A program made the position numbers and the translations under genes. Positions 1 to 12,383 of a stretch of 64,000 nt of DNA are shown here, one piece after another (within the stretch, counting starts at the first letter, position 1; every line of letters begins with the position of its first letter). Source of the stretch: Isoetes taiwanensis (Eukaryota > Streptophyta > Lycopodiopsida > Isoetales > Isoetaceae); the NCBI GenBank assembly GCA_021234155.1, contig JAJEKV010000002.1, positions 10,109,031-10,173,030 of the forward strand, read 5' to 3'. The notes below the pieces were generated by a model, which made no database searches, had not been told where the DNA came from, and was given only the letters and a program-made list of their open reading frames with translations.

Positions 1-1225
1 GAGGATCGGAGGTCGAAGGCAAGATAGAAGGTCTTCTATTTATAATGAGGATTTCGTGGTAGCTTAAGTCACACGACGGAAGGATGCGTCAGGGTCAGGG
101 AAAATGGACCGTTACTTTACCGGCGTCGTGTGAGGAAAAAGGACCATTACTTCTTCCTAACGCCTTTTCTTCCAGAAAGCTCAGTGTGATAATTTTTATT
201 GATAATTTCGGTGATACAATCTATACATAAGTAATTTTCTTGCGATACATAACTAAAGATAGAACTTCTCATTGAAGCAAAATAGAATCGGCATGGAGAT
301 CACACGACGCGAAATCCATTGATTGCTACCTAATTACAAGCAAAACATTTCAAGGCCGGTGATATTTTAATAAAAGCAAACATACATTGGAACAAATGTG
401 GATAGATAGAAGCAAAAATAGAGAAAACTTTCTTTGAAGCAAAAAATAGATAGATACAACGGCTAGGGATCTTCATGATCCTCTAGCTGATTTTCATGTC
501 CTCACCGAAATTTGGCTTACGTGGGCTGCCGCGTTCTCATCCTCCATGGCTTCGGGCTTCTTCTCCATTATCTTCTAAGGCCTGCGAAATCATGGCGGGT
601 TTCAAGCTACTAAAGCCTGCGGCTCAAATTAAGCCTCTTGGTACATGGCGAGTGTTTCCCGCGAGCTCAGCGTCTGCGGCAAAGATTCCCTGGCGGCTCC
701 CTCGTGAAGGCTAATCACGTGACCGCCTCATTGTTCTCGGCAGCACGAGGCAGTTTATTTTCATCATGGGATCTCCTTGAATCTCTTCATCATCTGCCAA
801 AGGTGTATACACGAACGACTTCTGGTGGGGAGTGCTATCTTGAAAAGTGTAAACTTACTAGAAAAGATGATGATGCCATCGAAGATGTGAAGGAAGGTGG
901 ACGCCAGGAAGTAGAAGATGAGCAGAAAGGCGGGCGTCCGAGGTCGGCGTGGACATGGGTCTTCTATTTATAACATGTCACGAGTTGCTTCTCATGGTGT
1001 GAGAATAAAATAAATTAATTGTCTTTTTCCAATAATATTTCATTTTCTTGAGATAGATATCACACGACGAAAACCTAGATATGACAGTAAAATGGACTGA
1101 TATATTTCTCTCATGTGATGTGAATAAATACAAATAAAATAATTTTTATTAGGAATTTTAAAGGACAATACGTACATAAATAATTTTACCGACACAAGTT
1201 GGAAAACATATAACTTCCAATTTCT
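1..1225. repeat. Two diverged direct-repeat copies at the window edge
   Basis: Roughly 16-300 resembles 925-1225 in order and orientation. Both copies carry the string TCTTCTATTTATAA (near 33 and 960), then a TCACACGACG-type motif, then an AT-rich block starting taatttttatt (near 190 and 1141). The copies are diverged and contain indels, so the boundaries are approximate. The stretch between them has no recognisable coding sequence. They may be parts of a transposon whose left part lies outside the window. Confidence 0.45.
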
Positions 1226-2727
1226 CAAGCTTCGTCGTCAATTTCGTGCTCTTTCAATCCCCCGCGCCAGACCGATCCAACAAGGCAATGGCTTCCATGT
1301 TATCATTGACTTCCAACCTTGGGTGAGTCAAGCCCGGCTGACTAAAAATTTAACATATTGCTGCAAAGCCCACAGGACCGGCTTGGTCAAAAATATTGTA
1401 ACACAACATCCCTACCGAATTGCTATCACCCACTTTCAGTGTTTGATGCCAATTGGGAATGGTTCTCGAACATGCATAATGCGGATGTAATAGACAAACT
1501 CTCTGCACCTTTTGGACTGAAAGTTACTGAAGACGATTATCTCCCCATTAACGAATCTTGAGATATATCGTAACAATGTAGAGTCCTTCAATCTTTCCGG
1601 CCCCCGCGTGCATGTCGGCAAGAAAAATCATCTACTTCCACAAATAAGAACCCTCAAGATTATCTTCTTCACATTTATCCTCATCTATCGGGCTTATCTT
1701 TACGTGATTGATCAAGGGCCTCGCCAAACCTGTAGATCCTGTTGGCAGCTTTTGCACCGAGACGTGGAATTCTTCTTCCGTTGGTAGATCGCCTCATCTT
1801 GAGCAAATCGAGACTCCAGCCTCTCATAGGCTTCTTTAAGCTTTTATAGCATTGCCGGTATAATTAGACACTTCAAACATCTCTTTGTCCAAATCCTTCA
1901 AAATCTAGGCCTAAGTTTACCCATTCGCCAAGGTCATAAGCTCGTCTTCCTAGCACACATTCGTAACAAAGGCGGGTTCCTCAAGATATCCTTAGCAATA
2001 AGTATTCTTTGCCTTCCACTAAATTAGGCGTTATGTCGACAACTTCTTTAAATCTCATCACCTTCGTAATCATCTCCTCCTCCGGTTCACCCAAGGCCAA
2101 GGTCGAAGCTAAAACTCCTACATTCTTGCTCTTCTTCTTGTAGATCTATCTCCATTTCTACGTCATAGTCGATCATCACACATAACTGGACCCTTGGCTT
2201 AAAGATTTCATTGTTTCCGGTGTATCTTGGGCTGGCGAAGCAGAATGCAATGACTAGCAAATGCAAACGGCAAAGAGAAATAAGATACCTTCTTAAGCAC
2301 AAGAACGCAGCCCGGGAGGAGCCCGTTCGCGACATTCTTGAAAACATCTTCCCGCTTGCAAAGGCCGCCTCCTCTAGAGCTGGGTTTGGAATCCACGAGC
2401 CCAGGGACATCCGCAAAAGGGCGGCAACGAGACCAAGCGTTCCGGGTGAAAGCTAAGGCAACCTCGCGATAGCATCCAAGCTCGCTACTGTTTGCCATGA
2501 TGTCCAACTCCTTGCAATAGAACGGATAAATCGCGGTCGGGCGCAACTTCCTCCGTTGTCATGAGGGGGATGCATACCATTCCGGGAACTTCACATAACA
2601 ATCCATGGCGAAACAAACAGCCGGAAAACAAGAAGATGTTTAGGGCCGGTGGTCACTTTTGAACTCAAGTAGCCGTTTCTCGATTATGAAAGGGGACACG
2701 GTAGTTGTGAGGAGATTTGTCCTTACA
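1226..2727. other. No recognisable gene
   Basis: Short overlapping open frames occur on both strands (the longest about 110 codons near 2087-2546), but none shows a known motif, a splice pattern or a family resemblance. I see nothing that can be supported here beyond probable old transposon sequence. Confidence 0.5.
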
Positions 2728-2729
2728 TT

Positions 2730-2761
2730 TTAGGGTTAGGGTTAGGGTTAGGGTTAGGGTT
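2730..2761 (+). repeat. Interstitial TTAGGG array
   Basis: Five perfect tandem TTAGGG units (2730-2759) plus a trailing TT. The common plant telomere unit is TTTAGGG, so this six-base form is not the usual plant telomere repeat. It directly abuts the GGATCACACGACGCCG terminus that starts at 2762. Confidence 0.93.
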
Positions 2762-4962
2762 GGATCACACGACGCCGAACTACTATGTGCAACAAAAAGC
2801 ACAATGCTTTGTGTTGGCGTCGGTGATCCTCCGCTTTAACATTAAGAAAAAAATGGACTAAGAAAAGAAATGGACTAAGAGATTAAGCTTATAAAGCCAT
2901 TACATTAAGAAATATTATACATATGAAAAACACAAAGGCACTTCACGCCTTTTTTTACGGGGGTCTTTCTTCTTGTTGTATTCAGCCATAAAATTTTGAC
3001 CATAATTTTCGGGATCCTTATGCGTGGGCAGTGTCATTATGGCATGTGATCACCAGCTTAGCATGTATTGCTGCAAGGCTCGCAGGTCCCTCGAGCAGTA
3101 GACACCAACTGCTTCGAAGCCATTTGAAGAGCATTTAAGTTGAATTACATGCTTGGTATGATGTATCCAGCACCACCTCTTGCGAGAATCTCTCTCCGCG
3201 AGCAGCAAATGGGAGGCGAATGACCATCTCCGGTGCTCTTCGATACTTCTTAATCTCGTTGGCTATCTTGTCTCAGGCTTAGTCTTCGCTTCCCGCCACT
3301 ACCCTCACCCACCCGGCATTTGGAGCTGTTGCTTTCGGCCGACTCTTCGACGCCTCCTCACCCGGCATTTCCGGTACGTTCCTCGGCCGGACTCTTCCGG
3401 CCGTCTCCTCCCCATTTCACAGTGCCTTCCCTTTACGTTGGGCCTCCTCCTTTGATTTGAAGATCTGGCACCTCCGCGGGGAGGAGCAGGGAGGCGAAAC
3501 GAGCAGAAGAGGCGGCTGCCCAATAATTAATCCGGCGCATATTCCCGCTGCTTCGCCCGGTCTACATTTTCATCCTCCGCTCGAACCGAGTGCACATCCC
3601 TACTTACTCCGGAGTCGCTTCTCCCCGCCCCATCATGCAGTTCTTTTTTTCTTACGGTAGGCATGGTGGAGGAGGAGAATCTCCTATCGAGACTTCGATT
3701 CGGGATGAAGGAGGCGGACTAAATGTAATCACCGGCCTTACACCACCGATGGATCCTTGCAGTTTGCTTAGTTCTTGCCATGGCTTCTCAAATGGATGGC
3801 GCTTTATACTACTTAACACGACAAAAATAGACAATCGGCAAGAGATAAATAGTAAAAAACGGTTAAAGTAAAATATGATGGTAACGTTTTAAATAATTGT
3901 GCGGAACCCTAAAAAAATATCGGACAAAATACGGAACCCTAAAAAAACATCAGACAAAAACACAAATAAAAAACCGAGATTCAAAGCGCTAGCCGATAGA
4001 CAATTTCTTGTTGATCGCGAACTCACTAAACTTTACATTTCCCTCTTGCCTGTAACCAACCCTAATGCCATCAATAAAATAATGGAAGTCGTCAGCAATC
4101 TCCTCTGTCTCCATTAGCACTCTTAGCTCTGATAATGGCCATTAAACTTTCATGGTGGCCAGATAAATGACTTCCTCCCCTCCATACTCGAATATCCACC
4201 GCATCGGAGTGTCTGTTATGGTCCTCAAACGGCTCCCAAAAAGTTGTGCAGCCTCTCTTTTTCTGTTTCCTTCGTTCTAGTTGACAATTAACGTATAAAT
4301 ATTGTTTTGGAAGAAAGTATCTGAACTTAAAGGAGGACTTAACTACGCGGACCTCTGTTAGTTGACCGGATGATTCGTGGAATCGAACATCCTGTCGGAA
4401 CCAAAAATAAGCCATCCACAAAATCGGCGGGGAGAAAGCAGGTATTTGTCTTGAACTTTTCAACTTCTGCGCCATCCGGAATATGTTAGCAAATACCTCA
4501 AACGGTGTGAAGATTTTGAAACTCATCCTCACGCCTCCGTTTTCAGACATTCCCGCTTGCACCTCGTCAGCCATGCATTTCTTCATTGCAATTACATTGT
4601 TCTCATTAGTCGATTGGCTTACAAAGTTCACTTAAAGGGGCAATTCAACCGCCCTCAAGCTCGGTTTCCGGCCTTTACGTTATAATCATGTCCAGAAAAA
4701 CCGGATGCCTATACCCGCAAGGTCACGGCATCCATACCTTGGAAAAGGACAATTCCGATGTCTATGTGATACCACGACAAGTACACTACTAATACTTTCG
4801 GTAGGAATGACATCCACGACGTCGATAAACATAAACTTTACAATAAATTTGTTTGTAAAACACGTGTCAACGAAAGAAATGAAAAGATAAGGAGATCACC
4901 GCGACCTTGAAACTATCTCTACGCAGTTAAGTAGTAGGCGGTAAGCCGGCGTCGTGTGATCC
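2762..4962. mobile_element. Possible 2.2-kb element with 16-bp terminal inverted repeats
   Basis: GGATCACACGACGCCG at 2762-2777 is the perfect reverse complement of 4947-4962. The similarity stops abruptly inside both arms. Between them lie GC-rich patches (3180-3660) and a 179-codon minus-strand frame (4092-4631) with no recognised domain or transposase motif. I see no clear target-site duplication, and the shorter core TCACACGACG recurs elsewhere in the first 5 kb, so the two arms may belong to different insertions. A non-autonomous DNA transposon is the best guess. Confidence 0.35.
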
Positions 4963-6060
4963 GATTAAGGTGGTTACCATTTGCGGGCAATTTTGGGGAG
5001 TCGCTTTTGGTGGAGATTAGCTCTTTGGCCATATCGGAAGGGTATATGCATGTCGTATTGTTATACTTTCCACTTCCCGTAGCCTAGAATTCAACGAACT
5101 CTTTTATCCTACCTATCCAATGTGTCCGCCGCGTCTGATCGCCTTTGTCGCTAACTCTATGCTGCCCCCCTCGTTGATGGCAAGCATACTCACCCACTGA
5201 ACCTATTGAGACAAAACCTCCCACTTCTTGACCTTGGGAGTTCTGTAAATGGGGCAAGAACCGCGTAAATTACAGGAGACATGGATTGCGGATGAGGAGT
5301 GGGCGGAGAGGATGCAATGAGAGGCGGGAGTGGATCTGAAGTTTGGCGCCAAAATTTGACAAGGGGAGTTGGTGACGCTGACGATGGGCGGTCAAAGTCA
5401 CCATTATTTTGGGCGGCGACTCCCGAAAAATCTGAGCCATTAAAATGGTTGCAATAAAAGCGCGCAGCATCCCCTATGAAAATACGCCATGTGGATGCCA
5501 AGTAAGCACACTCATCCTTCTACCCGCCAAGTAATACCGACTTTTCGTAAAAGGCGAAACCCTGATTGGTCTGGCGAATCTAACGTGGAAATCTTTAGCC
5601 CAAGATAAGGGCCATTTTCAGACCCCAAATCCGCCCTAATGAGAGGACGAGAACCATATTCTCAACAAATGTACAGTGTATGAAGACATCAGAAGCAAGT
5701 ACAGGAGTATAAGATGGGGACAACTAGCATATATCCTAATGACAAGAGTGGATACAATAAAAAACCTGGCAGATGCAAACACGGAGATGATAACTACGCA
5801 TTGAGAGGTGCACAAAGAAAGAGGGCTTATAATATGAACCACCGGAAAGGTGGAACATTTGGAGTCCGAAAAAAACTCAGCTAAAAGCTGATGATAGCGA
5901 CGAACCACCGCGCAGCCATGATGCCGATTATAAGCGGGGTGGCAGTACCAATAGAAAATAAGAAAAGCCCTTCGAAAGGGCTACAATGTATCAGCGTGTT
6001 GCGCTAGTAACAACCTTTGGGAGCTCGCCCATGCTACATCAGTCCGAGGGCCTCAGGGCA
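4963..6060. other. No recognisable gene
   Basis: Mixed-composition sequence with only short shadow frames. Nothing was recognised on either strand. Confidence 0.5.
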
Positions 6061-6180
6061 CTAAGGACAATAATTCTATGTTATTCTGTATGTTGAGTTA
6101 ATGAAGCCATTATGACTGGGATTAAAAAACCTCGCCCTTCTGGGTTTTCGAGGAAAAACCCTGGTCATAATGGAATCACT
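6061..6180 (-). mobile_element. Remnant of a LINE 3' end (GGGTCCCA family)
   Basis: The segment near 6118-6170, with gggttttcgaggaaaaacc, closely matches the same-strand string near 48375-48395, which belongs to a better preserved minus-strand LINE 3' end. The terminal repeat tail has decayed. Assignment rests on this short match. Confidence 0.4.
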
Positions 6181-9000
6181 AAACAAGGCTGACAAGATCA
6201 TAAAGAGAACCCCTCATGTCGGCCGTCCTTATAGGGTTGAAGGTACACAAAAGATGTTAAACAACATAATGCACGCCGGAAGTGAACTCATAAACTTGAC
6301 TTGATATCCTTGATGAAAAGATCTAAAATGCTCGCCAGCTGAAGGACCTACAAAGCTATCAAAGATTTTTCTTATCATATGAGATAAGAGAGGGTTTTTT
6401 TTATGCTCTTCCAGGAATGTTGCGCTTTGCCAGATGACGAATAAGATAAACTAAAGAATGGTCCGTAGGTTTGGGAAAACCTGCCATTTGATGATGGAAG
6501 GCGGTGGACGCAAGGTTAATACTGACATTTGATAGAGAAGGATTGGATGCCAAGAATTTGATGATATACAAAGAAATAGACAAGGGAGCTACAGGTAAAA
6601 ATTCAAGATGTTTAGCTATACACCATGTCTTAAATGCCGATAACTTTATAAAGTATTAGGAGCCCTAACACCAACAACATAACTCTTTGAGAAGAGACAA
6701 CCAATGACATAATTCCGCATCTGAGTCATCCAATGGCATCCAAAACTCTGAGCTGAATACATCTGAAAAAAAAAATAAAAATCACGACCTTAGAAGCACG
6801 AAGTCGGAGCACAATAATTGGACTTGTAGGTTTCCCACATGGCAAAGAGGACATTCCAGTTTGTATAGGTACACCATTCGCATCAAGTATAGGAACACCA
6901 TCGTAACCGAATACTTGCAAAGATTGTCCCAAATACGAGGAGAATAATCTAGATGATGCATCACTTTATTTTGGAGACTGAGGTTAGTAGCCAGGAGATC
7001 AGTCCTTTCGATGGGAGAAGGCAGCATAAATCGATAGACTGAACGTTTTGGGTTTTTATAATATTTTCATTTTTAGAATTTTCAACCGAGGCCATTTATG
7101 AAAAGGGAAAAAGTCAGGAGAAAGAAATAGAGATGAAGAGAAGAGAAAAGGATAAGAGAAATGAATGGAAACAGAAAGCTACCTTACAATTAAGAAGGAT
7201 TGAAGTACCATGAATACACCAAAAGGAAATAATTCTAAATCGAGGAAAAAAATGGACTTATTGTAACAATGATTTTCTCTTCCCACTATTCACAATTAAC
7301 TCTAAAGATCTTTGTAGCCAAAACCTTGCTGTCCTTAATGAATTCTTCTATCCAAGATTTTAGCATTTCTATTTCAAACTCAGTCTAGCTTGGGACAAAG
7401 GAGTACTCTTGATGGAAGAGATTATCAGAGAAAAATTGATTTGTTAAAAGTGAAGTTCATAGATCTGATGGAGTACCACAAAGAAAACCACATGGAAATC
7501 TTGATTCTTAACTAATGGAATGGAATCTTGGCGCTCACCATGCGCTTGTGATTAGGGCGGTGGTTGAAGAGGAGTTCCGCACAATTGTGGGCTGAAAAGG
7601 CTATGTATATTATGCTGGACATTTCTCAAAGCAGAGCTTTACCATTGGTCCCATCATGCACATTTATTTCATATATTATTAGAGCCAGTGCTTCTATATG
7701 ATATGGTAGTGTGGGGCCCTGTGATAACATTTGCCACATGGGATAGCCTATAACGTGGTCAGAAGGTTTTTTGACATGTGCATACGAGTGAAGTGCATTG
7801 CTGTCGCATCTTCTTGCAAGAGGCAAAATTTCTTCCTCTTCAAGTGGTAGGAACGGAACACCATATACTTCAACAGGCTCACGCGTTGGCTCCCTCGACA
7901 TATCTCTTGCATCAGTTTGCCTGCATATCAATCCTTGAAAAAGTTATGCGAAGGTTTCTTTCTGCTTATGTTTGACAATGCAAATTTTGTGGAGCAGCTC
8001 TAGGTGTGGATCTTACGGGTGCAAGTTATATTTTATACCAATATTATACTCCTGTTTGCTCATCTACTGTCTTGTTGGTTTTCCCTTTCTGATCTACCAG
8101 TTGATTTATAGTTCATGATTTCCTCATTGCGTTGTTAATGGCATAGTTATCTCCCATTCTATCATTAATGGTCCATGTATTTATCTCTCACTTCCAATTG
8201 AGCAGCCTATACCTAATTATGTGATTGTTAAAAGTGGCATGTGGCATAAAAAATTGTCGTTGTCTGTGCTCAATGGCGAAGAACTTACATCAATTTTTCC
8301 ACAGGGTCATCTTTTTTCTTCTTTGTCGACCTGCTCTCAAGCTCCTGGTTCCAAGACTCCTTGCTCAACATTGAAACCTTCTCGGTCATCTAAGCCTCTT
8401 TGTGGTCCTACTTCTAATGTGTTGTCATTCCCACTCCTAATCCTTCTGTGGTGATACATGCTTCAACTACGTCTGCTTTAGTTGCTTGTCTACCTTGTGA
8501 TGTGGCTCCCTTAGCTTCCTATCATAGTATATCTCTGTATATTTTTCTCTCTTTCCTTCTGCTAGTTATACCTCTTGATACAGTGTCACTTGTTTTCCAT
8601 GTTGATTCATCCACTCTTACATGGCGTAAGGTAGAGATTGTATCTAGTTGTGCATCGATCAACACCAGATGTGGTTCATCCTGTTTTAGATGTAGGGATG
8701 TCCCAATGCGTAATTGTGCCTTTTGTTCTCAATGCTGATGTTTCCCATCAGCAGTCTAAAAGTATCGATGATCATGAGGATGGTTGGAAATGTGTTTCCC
8801 TTAAGAAGGCAACGCAACAGAATGATCTCTAGCAGTTGATATTGGTGATTTAGAATCTAAGGCTTACTTTGGACATAGCAATTCTGTGGCTACCAGTAGC
8901 TCTGCACAGAGGGATTATTTTTCCTCTGGGTTTTAAACCTGTACCTCAGTTTCATGTACTTGTTTTCATGATTTAATGATGAATATATCTGTTGTCCTTC
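6181..9000. other. No recognisable gene; decayed transposon-like sequence
   Basis: Several short frames occur on both strands (for example 7626-7931 minus and 8221-8832 plus) without a motif I can name. The stretch ends at an (AAAT)n tract, so at least the last part, about 8200-9000 on the plus strand, may be the 3' part of a retroposon. Confidence 0.4.
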
Positions 9001-9030
9001 AAAATAAATAAATAAATAAATAAATAAAAA
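9001..9030 (+). repeat. (AAAT)n tract, probable retroposon tail
   Basis: About seven AAAT units follow gttgtccttc. Similar AAAT-type tails end the LINE fragments near 44975 and 62365, which suggests a retroposon 3' end. Confidence 0.6.
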
Positions 9031-9044
9031 TCATATACTTTATT

Positions 9045-9853
9045 GCCAAAAGATGGTAAACATTATAGATACATGAGGGTCAAAATCAGCATACAGGGTC
9101 AATAGTGGCTAAAATTTTGTTACAAGAAGAAACGTAAAATTTGGCTATTGTCTAAGAACATCTATGTATACAAGTGAATGACAATGAAGACTTCACTTGG
9201 TTGAAGCAATACATGGATGCTTGTTTCTTGGACAAGTTCTGGGATGCTAATAGCATGAAAGAGCTAAAGATAGCTCATTACAAGGACCACAATAACCCTT
9301 CTTCGGATCGTGAACTTACAAGCATATCTATTGACACAACTTACTATGAAAAGACATCGAGACATTCTATACATATTCACAGATGTACACACCAACTCAA
9401 AATTGAGACAGGTAGGTGTGTCGATGAACCAAAGGAGTCCAGAATCTATGTGTGTTGTTAGCCAAAAGATGGTAAACATGGTAGACACATGAGGGTCAAA
9501 ATTAGCATACACACTTGTCATGGGTCAATAATCGCTAAAATTTTAAAATTTGGCTATTGTTTAAGAACATCTATGTATACAAGGAAATGACAATGAAGAC
9601 CTAACTTAGTTGAGGCAATACATGGATGCTTATTTCTTAGACAAGTCCTGGGATGCTAATAGCATGAAAAGGCTAAAGATAGCTCATTACAAGGACCACA
9701 ATAACCCTTCTTTGGATCGTGAACTTACAAGCATATCTATTGGCACCTACATCGAGGCATTCTAGACATTCACAGATGTACACATCAACTCAAAATTGAG
9801 ACAGATAGATGGTCGATGAACCAAAGGGGTTCAGAATCTACGAGTGTTGTTAG
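9045..9853 (+). repeat. 416-bp tandem duplication holding a LINE C-terminal remnant
   Basis: Unit 1 is 9045-9460 and unit 2 is 9461 to about 9853. They share gccaaaagatggtaaaca at their starts and the same order throughout, with small indels. Each unit translates on the plus strand to a broken sequence including CTHQLKIETGR. This resembles CSHRLEVETGRW in the LINE fragment at 44356-44922, so the duplicated unit derives from a LINE C-terminal region. Neither unit is an intact gene. Confidence 0.7.
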
Positions 9854-10680
9854 CTAAAACTCTAGAATATGAGTGACATATACGCCAGATCTGCCCAGCA
9901 TTTATGACTACTAGAGAGAAATATACAGTTTTTTTGGCTCCACATCAATCACTACATGCACTTCAACAAACATTTGCTGAAGTAGCTACATTAGCATCTT
10001 ATATGCTAGAGGTATCCAATTGCTTGAATGAAAATGCCAAGGGAAGGCAGTTTAATGTGTACATATTCCTCAATGGGCTCATTATTGTCAAGGGTTTCCC
10101 TTCAAAAACACTTGGAGTGGAATTTTTTTAATCCTAAATAGTAATGAACTTACTATTTCGATTGCATTTGGTCAGATACACCTTTGGCCTTCGTGGAGGT
10201 TAAAAAGTCAATATAATCTTAACTCAAATTTGTCATATGCCCTAACTTCTTAATTCTTCTGCTTCACTATCATATTGATCACTACATAACTTAGCATCAT
10301 CTAGTAATTTTTTGTTTGAGTCCTTCTTCTCTCTACTTCCTTGTTGTTCCTTCTAACGCTACATGTGCAATGGCGTAGACTCATTGCCTCCATTCACGCA
10401 GATGCACACTATTTCCGAATTGAGACATGGGGATAGATTGGGGAGCCACGACAGAACGAGCTTTGTCGATGTTGCCAAATGGATGAATGCCATACCCTCT
10501 AGAGCTGTCTGGTGTATGATCAAATCCTGGCATGCTATATTGAGTTGGTCAGGCCTAAACAGCCGCTACATGTGACACTGAGCACGTCTTAAATATAGAT
10601 GCTGGGATCATACCTTCAGGATGTGTGAGATCAGTTGTGTCCTCAGACAGTCGATTGATTTGTATGTTTGTTACACAATA
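9854..10680 (+). other. LINE-like remnants, no intact gene
   Basis: The segment near 10080-10130 (caagggtttcccttcaaaaa) resembles part of the LINE 3' end at 10681-10849, suggesting another decayed copy. Short frames at 9904-10131 and 10363-10575 have no recognised domain. Confidence 0.35.
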
Positions 10681-10849
10681 TGCATATTTGTACAGTTTGA
10701 TAACTCTTATTACTGTCATGTGTTTTCCCTCGAAACTTTTTCGTGGCAGGATATTTTTTAGCCTGGACAGTAATAACTCTACTGTGCTTTCTTATTGGGT
10801 CCCATAGGCTAATTGGTCTCTGTGGATGACAAAAACTCTATTCTATTCT
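10681..10849 (+). mobile_element. LINE 3' end with TATTC-type tail
   Basis: It contains GGGTCCCATAGGC and ends in ctctattctattct. The same order of blocks (ttttccctcgaaa, GGGTCCCATAGG or a variant, then a short-unit tail) is present on the minus strand at 30386-30560 and 48262-48430. This conserved 3' end with a microsatellite tail is typical of a LINE or LINE-dependent SINE family. Confidence 0.6.
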
Positions 10850-11351
10850 AATATGTAGCACAATAACAGGGGATTCCACAAGGATTTAATATGGATGTAA
10901 AAATGACAATTCCTGAAACTATAGACTATATCCTAAAACAATTGAATGAGTTGTTATAAAAAAAACATAGATTTAAGATAGAAAATACTCACGTTAGCTC
11001 ACTGGTTATATTGATCAATGTAGTCTTCTTAGGACTTCCAGTTATTTTGATAGAGGTTCGAGCCCCTGTATTTCATATTCTAAAACCTTAGGCGAAGCCG
11101 TATAGAGGCTCGATATTCCATCAAAACCATAGGCGAATGTGTATATAGATGCCCCCAATCATAAATGACCTTAAGCAAAATGAGAGATGTCCAGAGGCTC
11201 CAACATACAATGTGGGCCGTAGGATTGACAGATCCGACGACTGTGGTAGTCTTGGGTGCATCTCGTTTAGAATATGGGCCGTAGGATCGACAGATTTGAC
11301 GACTGCGGTAGTCTTGGGTGCATCTCGTTTAGAATATGTAGCACAATAACA
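10850..11351 (+). mobile_element. Probable tRNA-derived SINE with 19-bp target duplications
   Basis: Perfect direct repeats AATATGTAGCACAATAACA at 10850-10868 and 11333-11351 flank the segment, as expected for target-primed insertion. Inside are an A-box-like TTAGCTCACTGG near 10995 and a perfect B-box GGTTCGAGCCC at about 11066, as in RNA polymerase III promoters of plant SINEs. The boxes are about 60 bp apart, wider than in a tRNA gene. The 3' part holds a 62-bp tandem repeat (11214-11275 and 11276-11337). There is no coding sequence. Confidence 0.6.
11214..11337 (+). repeat. 62-bp tandem repeat, two units
   Basis: Each unit starts gggccgtagga and ends tcgtttagaatat; the units differ at a few positions. 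The second unit runs into the right-hand copy of the 19-bp direct repeat. Confidence 0.9.
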
Positions 11352-12365
11352 TGAAAATCTCTAACATGAAAATATTATACTTTTATATATTTATAAAGCC
11401 CAATTAGTCATTCAAATCATGTTCGATAATAAATTAGAACTTTGACGTAAACATGTCCCAATTATTTAGAGCTACGTACTTCTTGTAACCGCCACTAAAG
11501 CATAGAACTTTTATTATGCTTACACCAATTTAGATTTATATCGCCGCTTAATTGCATTTTGTTGGTATGCAAGATATAAATAATTAATGCAGAAACAAAC
11601 ACAAAAGAAAAATATTTGGATTCGCAAATCATGTCAACAAAATTAAACTTTAAGAAATGTTGGTAGATGTCTTGTGCTAGATTACAATCATATTTAATGG
11701 AAAACATGATGTGATTATGATCCTGATGATCATCTATTGCAAATTTGGTAAATACTATCATAATATTTTAAAATCACAATATCCTTGTGTAATTAATTGT
11801 GGATGTTACTTCGACTTATAACTGACAAATTGACTAAATCATAATATTAAGATACTGATAAGATGCGTATTAGGTGTAAATAGCAGATCGACTGGTTGCA
11901 AATGAACCACATTTACAACCATACAACCATATAGTTATCTATATATAGTTTGGTAGGCTGTGTGTTTTCAGTAATCCCCGGTTCCTCCCTCTCTTATATA
12001 CAAGTTGAATCTCAATAAAATGTTAATAAAACTTTAGATAGGTTAAGCAAGAATGCCCTTAATCACTAATATTATTTCCTATACTTATTGATGAGCTACA
12101 ATTGAATTCGATTGAATTGAATCAAAAACTAATAAAAATGTAGATTATATTTCACAAAGGCCACGATGTCTGGGGGGTTCACATAGTTTTGGCCGTACGA
12201 ACTAGGTGCGTGACCCAAAGGGGTTTGCTTTCCCCTTGAACAATACATATCCTTGTATCTAAGGGTAGTTTTTTGGGGTCTTTAGGGTGATTTTGGTACA
12301 GCATATGGCTGGAAGAGGGGGTTTTAAAAAAAATTCAAAGGCGCATATAAAGGGGTTTTTGCCAA

Positions 12366-12383
12366 CCACTTGTACGCAAGTGG
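12366..12383. other. Short perfect hairpin, 7-bp stem and TACG loop
   Basis: CCACTTG, then TACG, then CAAGTGG. It lies in a G-rich patch (12150-12420) that looks like an old repeat. No poly-T tract or gene context supports a function. Confidence 0.5.

Noticed and set aside
2730-2759. TTAGGG array as a true chromosome end
   Set aside because: Only five units, with ordinary sequence on both sides; it is interstitial.
4092-4631. 179-codon minus-strand open frame in the possible inverted-repeat element
   Set aside because: No transposase or other domain could be recognised. It may be chance in a low-stop region, so I did not call a gene.
11066-11076. B-box as part of a functional tRNA gene
   Set aside because: The A-box is about 60 bp away and no cloverleaf with an acceptor stem can be drawn; the 19-bp direct repeats favour a SINE.
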